Source of the DNA: Microvirga terrae
Lineage (GTDB): Bacteria; Pseudomonadota; Alphaproteobacteria; Rhizobiales; Beijerinckiaceae
Length of the DNA: 64,000 nt
Assembly (NCBI RefSeq): GCF_013307435.2
Contig: NZ_CP102845.1
Coordinates: forward strand, 1,240,001-1,304,000
Reading direction: 5' to 3'
The notes under the pieces were generated by a model that was not told the DNA's origin, ran no database searches, and saw only the letters and a program-made list of their open reading frames with translations. Made by a program: the position numbers and the translations under genes. Below are positions 53,118 through 63,548 of the stretch, in pieces. Each line of letters opens with the position of its first letter. Position 1 is the stretch's first letter.

Positions 53118-53520
53118 CACACGAGAGGCGGGTCCTTCCTGGCGGAAAGGGCCCGCCCATCAAGCGAGACATTCTTGAGGGCCAATCAGTGGGGATCAGG
53201 TCCCTGCTATCATCGTTGAACCGGCCTCGTCAGAGTTTTGGCATGTTTTGTGCCAGAGGCGTATTGCCGAATTACGAATAACCGCAGGGACCTCTGATCC
53301 AGGCCGACCGTGCGGCTCGCATACCGGGTCCGGCCGATCCTCGCAGATCGATTGTTGACAATCCTCCCTTGTGTGCCCCCAACTGTTCATTCCTCTCGAT
53401 CCGGCATAGGATTGACGCAGGCAGACGGCTATGCGGTCCAGCCGCTGACAATCGTGCAGGCGACGGCCGTGCCTGCGTATTGAAGGCGCGGGTTCTGCGA
53501 AGGAGCGAGGTGGATTGAGG
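53118..53520. other. Spacer after DUF2382 operon
   Basis: About 400 bases. A hairpin (53127-53157) follows the operon; no gene is supported. Confidence 0.4.
53127..53157 (+). terminator. Hairpin after DUF2382 operon
   Basis: GGCGGGTCCTT pairs with AAGGGCCCGCC (one G-T). No T tract follows, so termination is plausible rather than sure. Confidence 0.45.
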
Positions 53521-53616
53521 ATGACCCTGCACCAGCATATACAGAAACATTGGAAGACCGCCGCCATCCTCGTTGTGGCGGGCATCCTTGCCTACAGCAT
53601 TTCTTACTTCTGGTAA
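53521..53616 (+). CDS. Very small single-helix membrane protein
   Basis: 31 residues: a short polar start (MTLHQHIQKHWK) and one membrane helix (TAAILVVAGILAYSISYFW). AAGGAG lies about 20 bases upstream and GAGG directly before the ATG. Typical of small membrane stress peptides; no family recognised. Confidence 0.5.
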   Translation: MTLHQHIQKHWKTAAILVVAGILAYSISYFW

Positions 53617-53700
53617 TTTGGCGGTCGTCTGCGTTCCGACGGGCCCAAGCATGACGAAGGCAGATCGCGTGCAGGGCAGGGCAAGCTCAGGAGGGAAGCA

Positions 53701-53946
53701 ATGACGAGATCCACAGGCGGCCGGCGCTCCAGCGATCCTTTGAAGGCGGCCGAAGCCGCCTTCAAGAAGGCGACCACGAAGCCGATCGAGGGGCCACCGA
53801 AGGCTACTGTCATTCCTGGCGTCAAGGAGACGATCACCCTTCGCATTGACCAGGACGTGCTTGCATTCTTTCAGGATGACGGCCCCGGTTGGCAGGACCG
53901 CATCAATGCGGCGCTCCGGAAGGTTGCGGGCAAGTCCGATAACTGA
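53701..53946 (+). CDS. BrnA-type (DUF4415) antitoxin-like protein without partner
   Basis: 81 residues: a disordered basic N-terminus, then KETITLRIDQDVLAFFQDDGPGWQDRINAALRKVAG, the ribbon-helix-helix BrnA/DUF4415 fold that normally binds DNA and neutralises a BrnT ribonuclease. No BrnT gene is adjacent on either side, so it is an orphan or acts as a free repressor. Confidence 0.75.
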   Translation: MTRSTGGRRSSDPLKAAEAAFKKATTKPIEGPPKATVIPGVKETITLRIDQDVLAFFQDDGPGWQDRINAALRKVAGKSDN

Positions 53947-54035
53947 GAATCAACCACTTGCGTTGAAACCCGATCCTCCCGAGCGGGTTGGCTCAACGAT
54001 GGGCAAGGGGAACGCGAGGCACGCGGAGCCTGGCG

Positions 54036-54260
54036 ATGTTGGTTGACGATGAGCAGATCCGGGGGCTTCGGCTCCCCAATACCCTCGAGCTGCCGCCGAG
54101 TCACACTGCGGCGATGATTGGGCTGTTCCTCAAGAGCCTATATGCGGAAACTCTTTCAGAGGCGCATCCGCGCCATCTGACCGCTCTGATTGAAAGGCTT
54201 GACGAAGCCGAGCGCAGGTCGATGAAGGCGGACCCGGGGCAGCGGTCTGGGAGGGCCTGA
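54036..54260 (+). CDS. NepR-like small protein
   Basis: 74 residues from the ATG at 54036. The centre (about 27-60: IGLFLKSLYAETLSEAHPRHLTALIERLDEAERR) matches the NepR two-helix pattern: I-x3-L-K/R-x-L/M-Y, then L-x-E-x-x-P, then L-x-x-L-D. NepR is the anti-sigma factor that holds EcfG and is released by PhyR. No phyR or ecfG is beside it. It could be a divergent NepR paralogue; the match is by eye, so moderate certainty. Confidence 0.5.
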   Translation: MLVDDEQIRGLRLPNTLELPPSHTAAMIGLFLKSLYAETLSEAHPRHLTALIERLDEAERRSMKADPGQRSGRA

Positions 54261-54301
54261 GCGACGGCTGGTCGCGGCCCTTGGGCGATGCTGAAGTCTA
54301 T

Positions 54302-57300
54302 TCAGCGAAAGTCTCGCGTTGCAACTCTGATCACGGGTACCTGGGAGACGTCGCTTGCCGATGCTTCGGAGGTGTCGCGGACACCCATCCGCAGCATCTC
54401 GCGCGAGCCGGTCTTCGCCTCGTCGCCAGCCCCATGCCTCATCCGGAAGGGCTCGTCCCGATCACCCACAGAGCGCAGGAGATCGGACAGATCGATGAGA
54501 TGCTCGGCGATCAGGTGGGTGACGCCGCCCTCTCGTTGGAGCCGTCCGCGGCAGCCGATCATGCCCGACGACAGGATCAGCCGCCGGTGCGTCTCGAATA
54601 TTCTGGACCAGATCACCAGATTGGCGACGTCGGTTTCATCCTCGATGGTCATGAAGGTCACGCCCTTGGCGGAGCCCGGCTTCTGGCGCACCAGCACCAG
54701 ACCTGCCACCGTCATCCGCTGCCCGTCCCGGGCATGGTGAAGATCCCCGCATGAACGAATCCGTCGTTCGGTCAGCTCCGGCCTCAAGAAGGAGACAGGA
54801 TGCCGACGCAGCGTCAGCCCTTTCGAGCGGTAGTCGTCGACGACTTCACGACCTTCCGTCATCGGGACGAGTTCGACGTGGGGCTCGATCACCTCAGGCC
54901 GAATCGTGCACTCCCGCTCGTCGGCAGCCGCAAACAGCGGCAGCACCTCATCGGACAATCCCTCGATGGTCCAAAGGGCATCGCGGCGCCTGATGCCGAG
55001 GGAACCGTAGGCGTCGGCTTCCGCCAGACGCGTGAGGGATGCGACCGGAAGACCCGCGCGCCGCGACAGATCTTCGATGGACGCGAACGGCTGCTCTGTT
55101 CGAACGATCGGGATCAGGGCGGCGTCCGCATTGGCAAGACCATGGACCATCCGGAATCCGAGCCGGACGGCGAAGCGTCGTGGGTTCCTGGTCGGCTCCA
55201 GGATGCAATCCCAGCGCGAGTGGTTGATGTCGACGGGCCGCACCTCGATGCCGTGGGCCTGCGCGTCCCGGACCAGCTGGGCCGGTGCATAGAAGCCCAT
55301 CGGCTGTGCGTTCAGAATGGCACAGCAGAACACGTCGGGATGGTGGCATTTCAGCCAGGACGATGCATAGGCGATCTTGGCGAAGCTCGCCGCATGGCTC
55401 TCCGGAAAACCATATGAGCCGAAGCCCTCGAGCTGCTTGAAGGTGCGTTCCGCGAAAGCCGCGTCATAGCCGCGAGCGGTCATGCCCTGGATCAGCTTGT
55501 CACGGAACTTGGAGACGCCGGCGGTGAACTTGAAAGTCGCCATGGCGCGACGGAGCTGATCGGCCTCGGAGGGCGTAAATCCCGCGCACTCGATCGCCAC
55601 CCGCATCGCCTGTTCCTGGAACAGCGGCACACCCAGCGTCTTCTCCAGCACGCGCCTGAGTTCCGGGCGCGGGTAGTCGACCTCCTCGTGCTTCTCGCGC
55701 CGTCGCAGGTAAGGGTGCACCATGTCGCCCTGGATCGGGCCAGGGCGGACGATCGCCACCTGAATGACGATGTCGTAGAAAGTCTTCGGCTTCATGCGCG
55801 GCAGCATCGCCATCTAGGCGCGGCTCTCGATCTGGAAGGTGCCGATCGTATCGGCCCGCCGGATCATGGCGTATGTGGCCTGATCCTCACCCGGGATCGT
55901 GGCGATGTCGTAATCCTCTCCCTTGTGCTCGCGCAAGAGATCGAAGGCGCGGCGCATGCAGCCCAGCATGCCGAGACCCAGCACGTCGACCTTCATGAAT
56001 TTCAGGGTGTCGATGTCGTTCTTGTCCCACTCGATGACCTGCCGGTTCTCCATGGCGGCCGGTTCGATGGGCACGAGGTCGTCGAGCCGCTCATGGGTGA
56101 GCACGAAGCCGCCCGGATGCTGCGAGAGGTGACGCGGAGCGCCGATGAGCTCCGCGGCGAGTTCAAGCGTCATCCGCAGGCGCGGATCACCGAGGTTGAG
56201 GTTGAGTTCCTTCGCCTCCTTGTCCGACACGCCATCGTTGCCCCAGCCCCAGACGAGGCCAGCCAATCCTGCCGTCACGTCCTCGGGAACGCCGAGAGCC
56301 TTGCCGACCTCGCGCACGGCGCCCCGGGCGCGGTAGCAGGAGACGACGGCTGTCAGCGCCGCGCGGTGCCGACCATAGGTGTCATAGATCCACTGAATCA
56401 CCTCCTCGCGCCGCTCATGCTCGAAATCGACATCGATGTCAGGCGGCTCTCGCCGCTCCTGAGAAACGAAGCGCTCGAACAGCAGGTCGTGCTCGGTGGG
56501 ATTGATCGACGTGATCCCGAGCACGAAGCACACGGCGGAGTTCGCCGCCGAGCCGCGCCCCTGGCACAGGATGCCGCGCGACTTGGCGAACGACACGATG
56601 GCATGAACCGTGAGGAAATAAGGAGCGTATCCGAGCTCCTCGATCAGGTGCAGTTCGCGGCGGCAGGTTGTTGCGACCCTATCGGGAATGCCATCGGGGT
56701 AGCGATGCCTCGCACCGTCCCAGGTCAGCCGCTCCAGCTTTTCCTGCGCGGTCTCGCTGCCCTCCGTTTCGGACGGATACTGATAACGCAGCTCGTCGAG
56801 AGAGAAGGTGCAGCGATCGAGGATTTCTTGAACGCGATGAAAGGCTTGCCTGTGGCGTTCGAACAGGCGCTCCATCTCGATCGGATCCTTGAGGTAGCGA
56901 TCGGCATGGCGCTCGAGCCGGTAGCCGGCCTCGTCGATGGTGGTGCCTTCCCGGATGCAGGAGACCACATCCTGCAGGCGGCGGCGATCGGGATGATGAT
57001 AGAGCACGTCTCCCATGGCGATGGTCGGCACCCTGGCGGCCTGCGCGGCTTGCTCAATCGCGTGAAGCCGCAGGTGCTCGTTGGGCGCAAATCGCCGGAT
57101 CAGCGCCATATAGGCACGGTTGCCGAAGGTCGCCATCAGCCGGACGAGGTTTCGAGCGAGCTCCTCCGTCGCCTCATCGCCCAGCAGGATGGCCACGAGA
57201 CCCTCATTCCAGGCGGCCACATCGTCCCAGACAAGATGGCACCTGCCCTTGCCGCCGCGGCTCTTGCCGATGCTGAGCATCCGGCACAGGCGGGAATAGG

Positions 57301-57568
57301 CAGCCCGGTCGGTCGGATAGACGAGCAGCGATGTGCCGTCGGTGAGGTCGAGGCGGCTCCCGACGATGAGGCGAACGCCCGTATTCCGCGATGCCTCGTA
57401 GGCGCGCACGATCCCGGCCAGCGAATTGCGGTCGGTGATGCCGAGCGCCGGGATGCCTAGGAGCTTTGCCTGCTCGAACAGTTCCTGCGGGCTCGAGGCT
57501 CCGCGCAGAAAGGAAAAGTGGGTCGTGACCTGGAGCTCGGCATAGATGGGGCGGAGGGCGTCCGTCAT
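54302..57568 (-). pseudogene. dnaE2: Error-prone DNA polymerase DnaE2 interrupted by an amber codon
   Basis: The frame spans 1088 sense codons, full length for DnaE2, but codon 585 is TAG (55814-55816). The sequence reads [20 protein letters not shown], where the family has FQ(I/V)ESRAQMAMLPR, so a Gln CAG has become TAG. The N-terminal piece keeps PHP ([12 protein letters not shown]) and the catalytic Asp signature PDIDVDF and [10 protein letters not shown]; the rest of fingers, helix-hairpin-helix and OB domains lie after the stop (to 54302). The ATG at 57568 overlaps the imuB stop. In other bacteria DnaE2 does mutagenic lesion bypass with ImuAB. Read-through or sequencing error are the alternatives to inactivation. 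Confidence 0.88.
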
Positions 57569-59067
57569 GAGAAGAAGCCGTGCATCCACCAGCGCCCGCC
57601 CTCGGCAGTCGGCGCATCGCGGAAGACCCAGAAGCGGCCGCCCTGCACGGTCTCGACGCGGTAGTAATCCCGGGCTGCTGAACCCTCGTCGCCGTTCCAC
57701 CATTCCGGCGTGATGCGCTCGGGTCCGTCGGCTTTGGCGACCGTGTGCTTCACCTTGCGCCAAAGGAAGAAGCGCGGCGGATGGTCCGGGAGCAGGGCGG
57801 TCGCCACGACGGGCTCCGGCGGGTCGAGCAGGCGCGTGGGCCGCGGCAGGTTCTCCGGCCAGACGGAGCCGGTCGGCGGCGCAAGCGCCGGGATCCTTCG
57901 AGCCATGCGCTCGGGGACAAGGCTCTGGACGGGTGCGAGGCGGTAAACCTTTCTCATGCCGATGCGGGCGCCGAGACGATCGACGAGAGGGCCTATATCG
58001 GCTTCCATAGCAACCTCGTCACTAAGGCCACAGGCTTGAATTTGCGTCTCCGTCAGCGGCTCGACCTTGCTTGCGACGAGAATGATCTCCTCGATGCCGA
58101 ACCCGGGATCGATCGTTTGCAGGCGCTCGTCGAAGAGCTTGGCGAGATGAACTGCATCCCGATTGGCTCTGGCGGTGCCGACCCGCAGGCAGGCGCTCTT
58201 CTGATCGACACGCTGGCAGAGAAGATCGAGGCGGCGCACGCCTTCGCCGCGGCGCTCCAGTTGCCGGCACAGATCTTTGGCCAGGCGCAGCACCACGCCC
58301 TTGAGATCCTCGAGACGACCGATCGGCTCCGCGAGGGCGAGGGCTGCCGTCGGCGCTTCCCTGGGGATGAGCGGCGTGATCGGCTCGAAAGCATGGCCCA
58401 TGGCCTGGTCGAGACGCAGCGCCACATCGCGGCCGAAGCGTCGTACGAAAGGCGCCCTTGGCATGGCGGCGAGCTGACCGATCCGTTCGATGCCGAGTCG
58501 GTGCAGGGCGCTGAGTTTGTCGGCGGCCACGCGCAGGGCACGGATCGACAAGGTCGCAACAGCGTCTGCGGCCCGGCCCGTCGGCACGACCCCGCCGCTT
58601 CCGTAGCGGGCCACCGCCCAGGCCGCTCCCGGGGCATCAGAGACGGCTGCTTTCGAGGCGATCCCCTGTCGTCTCAGGCGGCTGGTCAGATCCGTGAGCA
58701 ACTCCTCCTCGCCGCCGAAGAGATGCGCCACGCCGGCAATATCGATCCACAGGCCATCCGGCGGGTCGGGCGCCACCACAGGTGAGTAGCCAATGGCCCA
58801 GCGTGCCAGCTCGCGCAGCGAAGCGTCATCCTCGTCCGGGGTCGCCTCGACCACGTGCAGGTTCGGCACCAGAGCCTGAGCCTGGGCAAGCGGCATGCCG
58901 ACATGCAGACCCGCCTCCTGCGCGGCCGCGCAGGCGGCACGCACGACGCGGCGTGATCCGACCGCATGAACGGTCACGAGCGGCTCATTGCGCGGCGGCT
59001 CGCCGGTCCGCCGTCTGATCCGATCGGTCGGCCAGGTCGGCAGGTAGAGCGAGACGACCCTTCGCAT
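57565..59067 (-). CDS. imuB: Y-family polymerase-like protein ImuB
   Basis: 500 residues. N-terminal palm of Y-family polymerases ([51 protein letters not shown]), a helix-hairpin-helix region ([25 protein letters not shown]) and a little-finger-like C-terminus. ImuB lacks polymerase activity and tethers DnaE2 and ImuA to the beta clamp. I start at MRRVVSLY (59067), inside the imuA gene by 83 bases. ATGA overlap couples it to dnaE2. Confidence 0.9.
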   Translation of the reverse strand: MRRVVSLYLPTWPTDRIRRRTGEPPRNEPLVTVHAVGSRRVVRAACAAAQEAGLHVGMPLAQAQALVPNLHVVEATPDEDDASLRELARWAIGYSPVVAPDPPDGLWIDIAGVAHLFGGEEELLTDLTSRLRRQGIASKAAVSDAPGAAWAVARYGSGGVVPTGRAADAVATLSIRALRVAADKLSALHRLGIERIGQLAAMPRAPFVRRFGRDVALRLDQAMGHAFEPITPLIPREAPTAALALAEPIGRLEDLKGVVLRLAKDLCRQLERRGEGVRRLDLLCQRVDQKSACLRVGTARANRDAVHLAKLFDERLQTIDPGFGIEEIILVASKVEPLTETQIQACGLSDEVAMEADIGPLVDRLGARIGMRKVYRLAPVQSLVPERMARRIPALAPPTGSVWPENLPRPTRLLDPPEPVVATALLPDHPPRFFLWRKVKHTVAKADGPERITPEWWNGDEGSAARDYYRVETVQGGRFWVFRDAPTAEGGRWWMHGFFS

Positions 59068-59740
59068 CGCAGGCCTCCAAAATCCAGGTACGCGGTTCGG
59101 CGCCACGGCAGCGCAGGAGTTCGATCTGCCAGCGCTCTCGGCCAAGTCCGGGGGCAGGCATCACCTCGGACGAAACGGGGGTGATGCGCCAGCGGGTGAC
59201 GGCGGCGGTCGGCAGATGGACCAGATCCTTCTCGGCCAGGGTCCACCAGCGTCGGATCACCAGGGCTGTGACGCCCGTGGCTTCCGCCGCCAGTTGCAGG
59301 CGCCGCGAGGCTGTCAGACCCAGGCGCGAGACCTCGCCGACAACAGCCGCCAGTCCCTTTTCACGGAGGCCTTCCTCGATGAGGGGCAGGATGTCCCGGT
59401 CGCGATCGGCCTCGGCATAGATCACACGGTCCGGATGCAGGCCAGCGCGCAGGAGGCCAGGGGCGAACAAATCCTGACGGGACAGGCACCAGAGCACGGG
59501 TCCCTTGAGGCGGGCAGCGATCCCGGCGGTGAACAGGGTCGTGCAGCCGGCGAATTCCGAGGCAAGTCCTGCCTCGATCATCTCGTGCAGAGCTCCCCTG
59601 GCAAGCCCACCCCCCGGCAGGTGGCCGTCGATCTCGCGAAGAGCGAAGGGCAGGGGTTTGATCTTCTGGGAACTGCCTTCGAGCCGGGCGATCCGATGCC
59701 GTAAATCGGCAAGCCTTTTCTGTTGCCCGGCATGATGCAT
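58985..59740 (-). CDS. imuA: Mutasome protein ImuA
   Basis: 251 residues, RecA-like fold of the ImuA/SulA-related family: ALREIDGHLPGGGLARGALHEMI, GPVLWCLSRQDLFAPGLLRAGLHPDRVIYAEA, EGLREKGLAAVVGEVSRLGLTASRRLQLAAE. First gene of the imuA-imuB-dnaE2 operon. The ATG at 59740 is preceded by GCGGGAC; a TTG at 59752 is in frame. A LexA-type repeat lies 33 bases upstream. Confidence 0.88.
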   Translation of the reverse strand: MHHAGQQKRLADLRHRIARLEGSSQKIKPLPFALREIDGHLPGGGLARGALHEMIEAGLASEFAGCTTLFTAGIAARLKGPVLWCLSRQDLFAPGLLRAGLHPDRVIYAEADRDRDILPLIEEGLREKGLAAVVGEVSRLGLTASRRLQLAAEATGVTALVIRRWWTLAEKDLVHLPTAAVTRWRITPVSSEVMPAPGLGRERWQIELLRCRGAEPRTWILEACDAKGRLALPADLADRSDQTADRRAAAQ

Positions 59741-59772
59741 GTCCCGCGCCAAATCAGTTTCGTGTTGAGGAT

Positions 59773-59787
59773 GTTCCTAGTATGTTC
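59773..59787 (-). promoter_or_regulatory. LexA SOS box, alphaproteobacterial type
   Basis: GTTC-CTAGTAT-GTTC (GAAC-N7-GAAC on the imuA strand) is an exact match to the alphaproteobacterial LexA direct repeat GTTC-N7-GTTC. Position and orientation suit repression of imuA-imuB-dnaE2. Confidence 0.82.
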
Positions 59788-59886
59788 TCGTTACGGAAGG
59801 TGTCAAATACACGCGTCAGCAATTGTGGATTGCGAGGAGAAGAATGTTGCGTTCACGCTTGGCGATTCCGTGAAGGTTGGCGCGGA

Positions 59887-61401
59887 TCAGGCTGCAGCAT
59901 GGGGCCGGGCTTTGTGCTGCGATTGAGTTGTATCTTCGGCGACCCGAAGGCAGTTGCGGCCGGCGGCCTTGGCTTCGTAGAGCGCCTGGTCCGCAGCCTC
60001 CAGGAGAACGGCTCGTTCGCTTCCGCGGGATGGTCGTGCCGAGGCAATTCCGATGCTCGCCGTCACCACCTGATAGGGGCTGCCCTCGTGGGCGATGTTC
60101 AAGGCGACGATGCTTTGAAGAATGTTCTCGGCGATCAGCCCGGCGCCTGCCGGATCCGTCTCGGGCAGGATGATGGCAAACTCCTCGCCGCCATAACGGG
60201 CCGCGACATCGCGAGGGCGGCGGATGCTGGTCTCAAGCGTGCCGGCGACTGCACAGAGCACCTCGTCTCCTCTCCCATGGCCATAGCGATCGTTGAAGTT
60301 CTTGAAATAGTCGGCGTCGACGAAGAGCAGCGACACAGGCGAGCCTGCACGGACAGCCTGACGCCATTCCCGTTCGAACGTCTCACGGAACGCGCGACGG
60401 TTCGGCAAGCCCGTCAGGTCATCGGTCCTCGCAATCCTCCTGAGCTTGGTTTCCGCCCTCGTACGGCGCTTCAACTCGCGCTGGAACAGGATCGTCAGTC
60501 CGACGACCGCACAGCAGAGAGCGAGCGTCGCCAAGCTGAGAATGAGAGCTTTTCGCTGCCAAGCCGAGAAGATCTCGTCGACCGAGAGGGCTACGGTGAG
60601 AACCAGCGGATATTTTGTGAGCCGCTCGAAGGTGATGATGCGCCGGATGCCATCGATGGGTGAGATCGAGTCGAACGTGCCGGATTTTGCCTGCAGAAGA
60701 CGCTGGACATGCGGTGAGTTGCCCAGATCCTGATTGATCTGACCGGCATCATAAGGATAGCGGGTCAGCAGGACGCCGTCGTTCCGGAAGAGATTGATCG
60801 CCCCCTGCCGGCCAAGGCTCAAATTATCGAACATCTGATTGATGGTCGCCAGCGGGATCGATCCCATGATGACGCCGGCGAAATGGCCCGTCGGATCCGA
60901 TAACCTGCGGCTGATCCCGATGCTGAGATCGCCATGGCTCGTTCTGCTCGCGAAAGGTCGGCTCACGAACAGGCCGATGTGATTGTTCTCTTTGTGGACG
61001 ATGAAGTACTCGCGATCCGCGACGTCGAGCGACCGCGGGGCAATGACCGGACCGGCATCGGCGATGAGTTTGCCGGCCTGATCCACGAGCAGCAGCGCTC
61101 CCATGAAAGACGCGGAGGCAGCGCGGTCGAAGAGCATCCGGTATTGGAGATCCGCAGGAAGCTGCTGGGAGCCAAGATATCGCAACCCCTCCATCGCTCC
61201 TTTGAGAGACAAATCGAGCAACTCGAGATTGCCGTCGAGATCGTGGGCAATCGTGGTCAGGACGTTCCGGGAGGCCCTTTCGGCCTCATGCCACGTGTTC
61301 TGGCGATCCACCCACAGCGTATGGGCCGAGATCCCGAGAATGCCCAGGGCGATCACGCCTGCAATCAGGTGTAGATAGACTTCTGAGAACAGACGTTTCA
61401 T
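59887..61401 (-). CDS. Membrane diguanylate cyclase with Cache sensor
   Basis: 504 residues. Two membrane helices (about 9-30 and 285-305) bound a periplasmic dCache-like sensor (about 35-280; YFIVHKENNHIGLFVSRPF). The GGDEF domain is at the C-terminus with active-site YGGEEF and an RxxD inhibitory site (RPRD) five residues before it, so it should make cyclic-di-GMP with feedback control. I start at the ATG of MKRLFSEVY (61401); the longer frame upstream looks non-coding. No EAL domain. Confidence 0.9.
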   Translation of the reverse strand: MKRLFSEVYLHLIAGVIALGILGISAHTLWVDRQNTWHEAERASRNVLTTIAHDLDGNLELLDLSLKGAMEGLRYLGSQQLPADLQYRMLFDRAASASFMGALLLVDQAGKLIADAGPVIAPRSLDVADREYFIVHKENNHIGLFVSRPFASRTSHGDLSIGISRRLSDPTGHFAGVIMGSIPLATINQMFDNLSLGRQGAINLFRNDGVLLTRYPYDAGQINQDLGNSPHVQRLLQAKSGTFDSISPIDGIRRIITFERLTKYPLVLTVALSVDEIFSAWQRKALILSLATLALCCAVVGLTILFQRELKRRTRAETKLRRIARTDDLTGLPNRRAFRETFEREWRQAVRAGSPVSLLFVDADYFKNFNDRYGHGRGDEVLCAVAGTLETSIRRPRDVAARYGGEEFAIILPETDPAGAGLIAENILQSIVALNIAHEGSPYQVVTASIGIASARPSRGSERAVLLEAADQALYEAKAAGRNCLRVAEDTTQSQHKARPHAAA

Positions 61402-61921
61402 TCGACACTGCACAAACCAGATTAGAATATATTCAATAAATGGTCCTAATAGATTGTTACAATTGGCAGATGGTCGCGACTGTCGACGAGGACAATTTCC
61501 TCGCGAAGCTTCGCAAAGCAAAGAGATGCAAGGTAACACCAGATAGATGGATTGAAATGCCGAGCGGTTCGGGACGTTACCGCTTAGAGACCGCTCGGGC
61601 TGCCGGATCAGCCGCAACTGTAACTATGTAGCGGATGGGGGCTCCTTACAGCATCACATCTCACGGTGACTGCCGAGCTTGTGCAGGGATCAGGATCGGG
61701 GTCGGCTTCACGATCACCTGATCGCGCTGCCAATACCGTTGAAGTGCGAGAGCCCGCCTCCACATCGTACCTGAATGGACATGCAGGTCCCGTTCCTGTG
61801 GGTTCGTTGAGAGAGGCCAGGCTTCAGTGATCGAGTTCCCGGGTCGGCCCTAAGGTGTCAGCGCCATGGAACCGGCCACGGTAGCAGAAGCGTTCCCCAT
61901 GGAATGATCTGGAGGCGTGTC
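61402..61921. other. Intergenic region between diguanylate cyclase and secreted-protein genes
   Basis: 520 bases. A 63-codon frame at 61440-61631 has no family and only partly coding-like composition. A GGAAC-N18-CGTT at 61868-61894 has the wrong spacer for an EcfG promoter. I see nothing else. Confidence 0.4.
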
Positions 61922-62524
61922 ATGGCAGGATTGACAGGACGTTGGCTGGTGACTGCCTCGCTTGCGGGGCTTCTGGGGGCCTCGTCAGCGGCCCTGGCCC
62001 AAGCTGGGCGCCCATGGGTCGATCCGCCATCCGAGGCCGAGACCAAGGCACCGATCTCGGCACCATCCTCCCTTCCGGCGTCGCCGCCGGCCCAAGCTGC
62101 CGCGCCTTCTGCGGCCCCTCCTAGTCCACGCCCCGCCGAAGCGAAGGTCGACACCGAAGCTCAGCCGTCTGCTGAAACTTCGCCGCGGAACACAGTCGCT
62201 GACACGCAGACCAAGCCAAAAACCACTGTCGAGCGCAAGACACGCCCTCGCTCGCAGCAGGCCAATGCATCAACCCGCAGCCAGAGGCGGGATGCCCAGG
62301 TCGCGCGCCGACGTGCGACCGGAACCCAAATATCGCAGGCTGAACCTCGCAGCGCCATAGAGCGTCGGGCGCGGGTCACACGCTACGGGTCTGTTCGGGA
62401 GGGACTGGATGCAGGTCTCCAGGTCATGAGGCTGCGGACCATTCAACTTCCGGACGGCCGTCGCATCGATATCCTGACACGGCCCGATCAGGATATCGCA
62501 TCCGGATTGCCGGACGGATATTGA
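61922..62524 (+). CDS. Secreted Ala/Pro-rich basic protein
   Basis: 200 residues. Signal peptide (LTGRWLVTASLAGLLGASSAALAQ), then low-complexity Ala/Pro/Ser (about 35-90), an Arg/Gln-rich region (about 105-150) and a conserved-looking tail (VMRLRTIQLPDGRRIDILTRPD). GGAGG before the ATG at 61922 favours it over 61904. Function unknown; probably cell-envelope associated. Confidence 0.62.
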   Translation: MAGLTGRWLVTASLAGLLGASSAALAQAGRPWVDPPSEAETKAPISAPSSLPASPPAQAAAPSAAPPSPRPAEAKVDTEAQPSAETSPRNTVADTQTKPKTTVERKTRPRSQQANASTRSQRRDAQVARRRATGTQISQAEPRSAIERRARVTRYGSVREGLDAGLQVMRLRTIQLPDGRRIDILTRPDQDIASGLPDGY

Positions 62525-62585
62525 TTGGTCAGCTCTGGGCAGAAGCCGAAGGACGCCGATACGACGCAGCACCGTTCATGCTTGA

Positions 62586-63203
62586 CTACCGGGCCTGTCC
62601 GACTGTTTGGGGTGTGTCGATGCCGCCCTGTTGGGATCGCGCGGCGGCTTCTTCCACACGGCGGCGTATGTCGAGCCAGAGACGTTGCTCGCGCCGCGCG
62701 TCCGCAAGGGCACGGTGGGCTGCAGGACCGAGTTCATCATCGCGGCGCTGAGCTTGGGCAAGAATATCTTGCATAATGCTTCGATGGAGATCCGCCGGAA
62801 TCCGAGCATCCCGCAGCACCTCACGCATAATCCGTCGATGAGCCATCTCGGTATCTTCAAGACGCAAGGCGTGGCGTGGCAGTCCGGCTGTGCGCAGGAG
62901 CTTGCTGAGCCACTTCCCATCCCATGATGGCGCTGTTGCATAGAGTGCACGGCCCGTCAAAACTGACACCATCCTCTGAGCAACCTCGTCGAGCGGTTCT
63001 CCTTCCGCGTTCAGTTGCTCCCTTGAAATGCCATGAACCCTTCCTGCTTTGACATCCCAGTCGGTCCACGCTTCAGCAGGCTTGATGAGGTGGCTCTCCT
63101 CCTCGCCATTTGCGAAGACCCAGGCCACCTCAATAGGATAACCCTGCTTGTCGAGAGATGAGGCCTCAAAATCGAGGAACACGGTTTTCGATAAATCCGG
63201 CAT
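62586..63203 (-). CDS. DEDD-family 3'-5' exonuclease
   Basis: 205 residues of the RNase T/DnaQ fold. Exo I FLDFEASSLDKQGYPIEVAWV (D and E), Exo II region ATAPSWDGKWLSKLL and Exo III HRALADARRE (H and D) give the DEDDh set; VHGIS is also seen. It is not fused to a polymerase. It probably trims RNA or DNA ends. Confidence 0.85.
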   Translation of the reverse strand: MPDLSKTVFLDFEASSLDKQGYPIEVAWVFANGEEESHLIKPAEAWTDWDVKAGRVHGISREQLNAEGEPLDEVAQRMVSVLTGRALYATAPSWDGKWLSKLLRTAGLPRHALRLEDTEMAHRRIMREVLRDARIPADLHRSIMQDILAQAQRRDDELGPAAHRALADARREQRLWLDIRRRVEEAAARSQQGGIDTPQTVGQAR

Positions 63204-63548
63204 CGTGGATCAACTCGCGTATGGCGTGGTTTGCTCTCGACAATCACGGACAGTATCATCGATGAGCAGCGATGGATCATACATCCATCGCATTCAGAAC
63301 GCGCAAGCGGCCACACGGCTCCACCGCAGGGGGGGGAGGTTCAGAAGCCCGTGACGGAAGAGAGCGCCGGAAATCTCTTGTGGCCTGCCGAAACCCTGAG
63401 ATGTGCTGAAACGCTGTCGCTCCAACCCGAACTTCCAAGGTGGCCAGACCATGATCCTGCACCATGCGGCGTTTCCACCGCGCAGGGGTCGGAACCTGAA
63501 TGCTGGAGACTTGCAAATGTTCGGCCCAAGTGCCGTGACGAAGAGCGC
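63204..63548. other. Spacer between exonuclease and transglycosylase genes
   Basis: About 345 bases. A 79-codon minus-strand frame (63277-63516) has an ATG but no recognisable family; its core might be coding. No strong regulatory motif is seen. Confidence 0.35.

Noticed and set aside
61440..61631. 63-codon frame between diguanylate cyclase and secreted protein
   Set aside because: No ribosome site or similarity to any family I know.
61868..61894. GGAAC-N18-CGTT before the secreted protein at 61922
   Set aside because: The spacer is two bases too long for an EcfG promoter, unlike the five N16 examples.
63277..63516. 79-codon minus-strand frame between exonuclease and transglycosylase
   Set aside because: It may be real but has no recognised domain and a Pro-rich, biased end; not enough to call.
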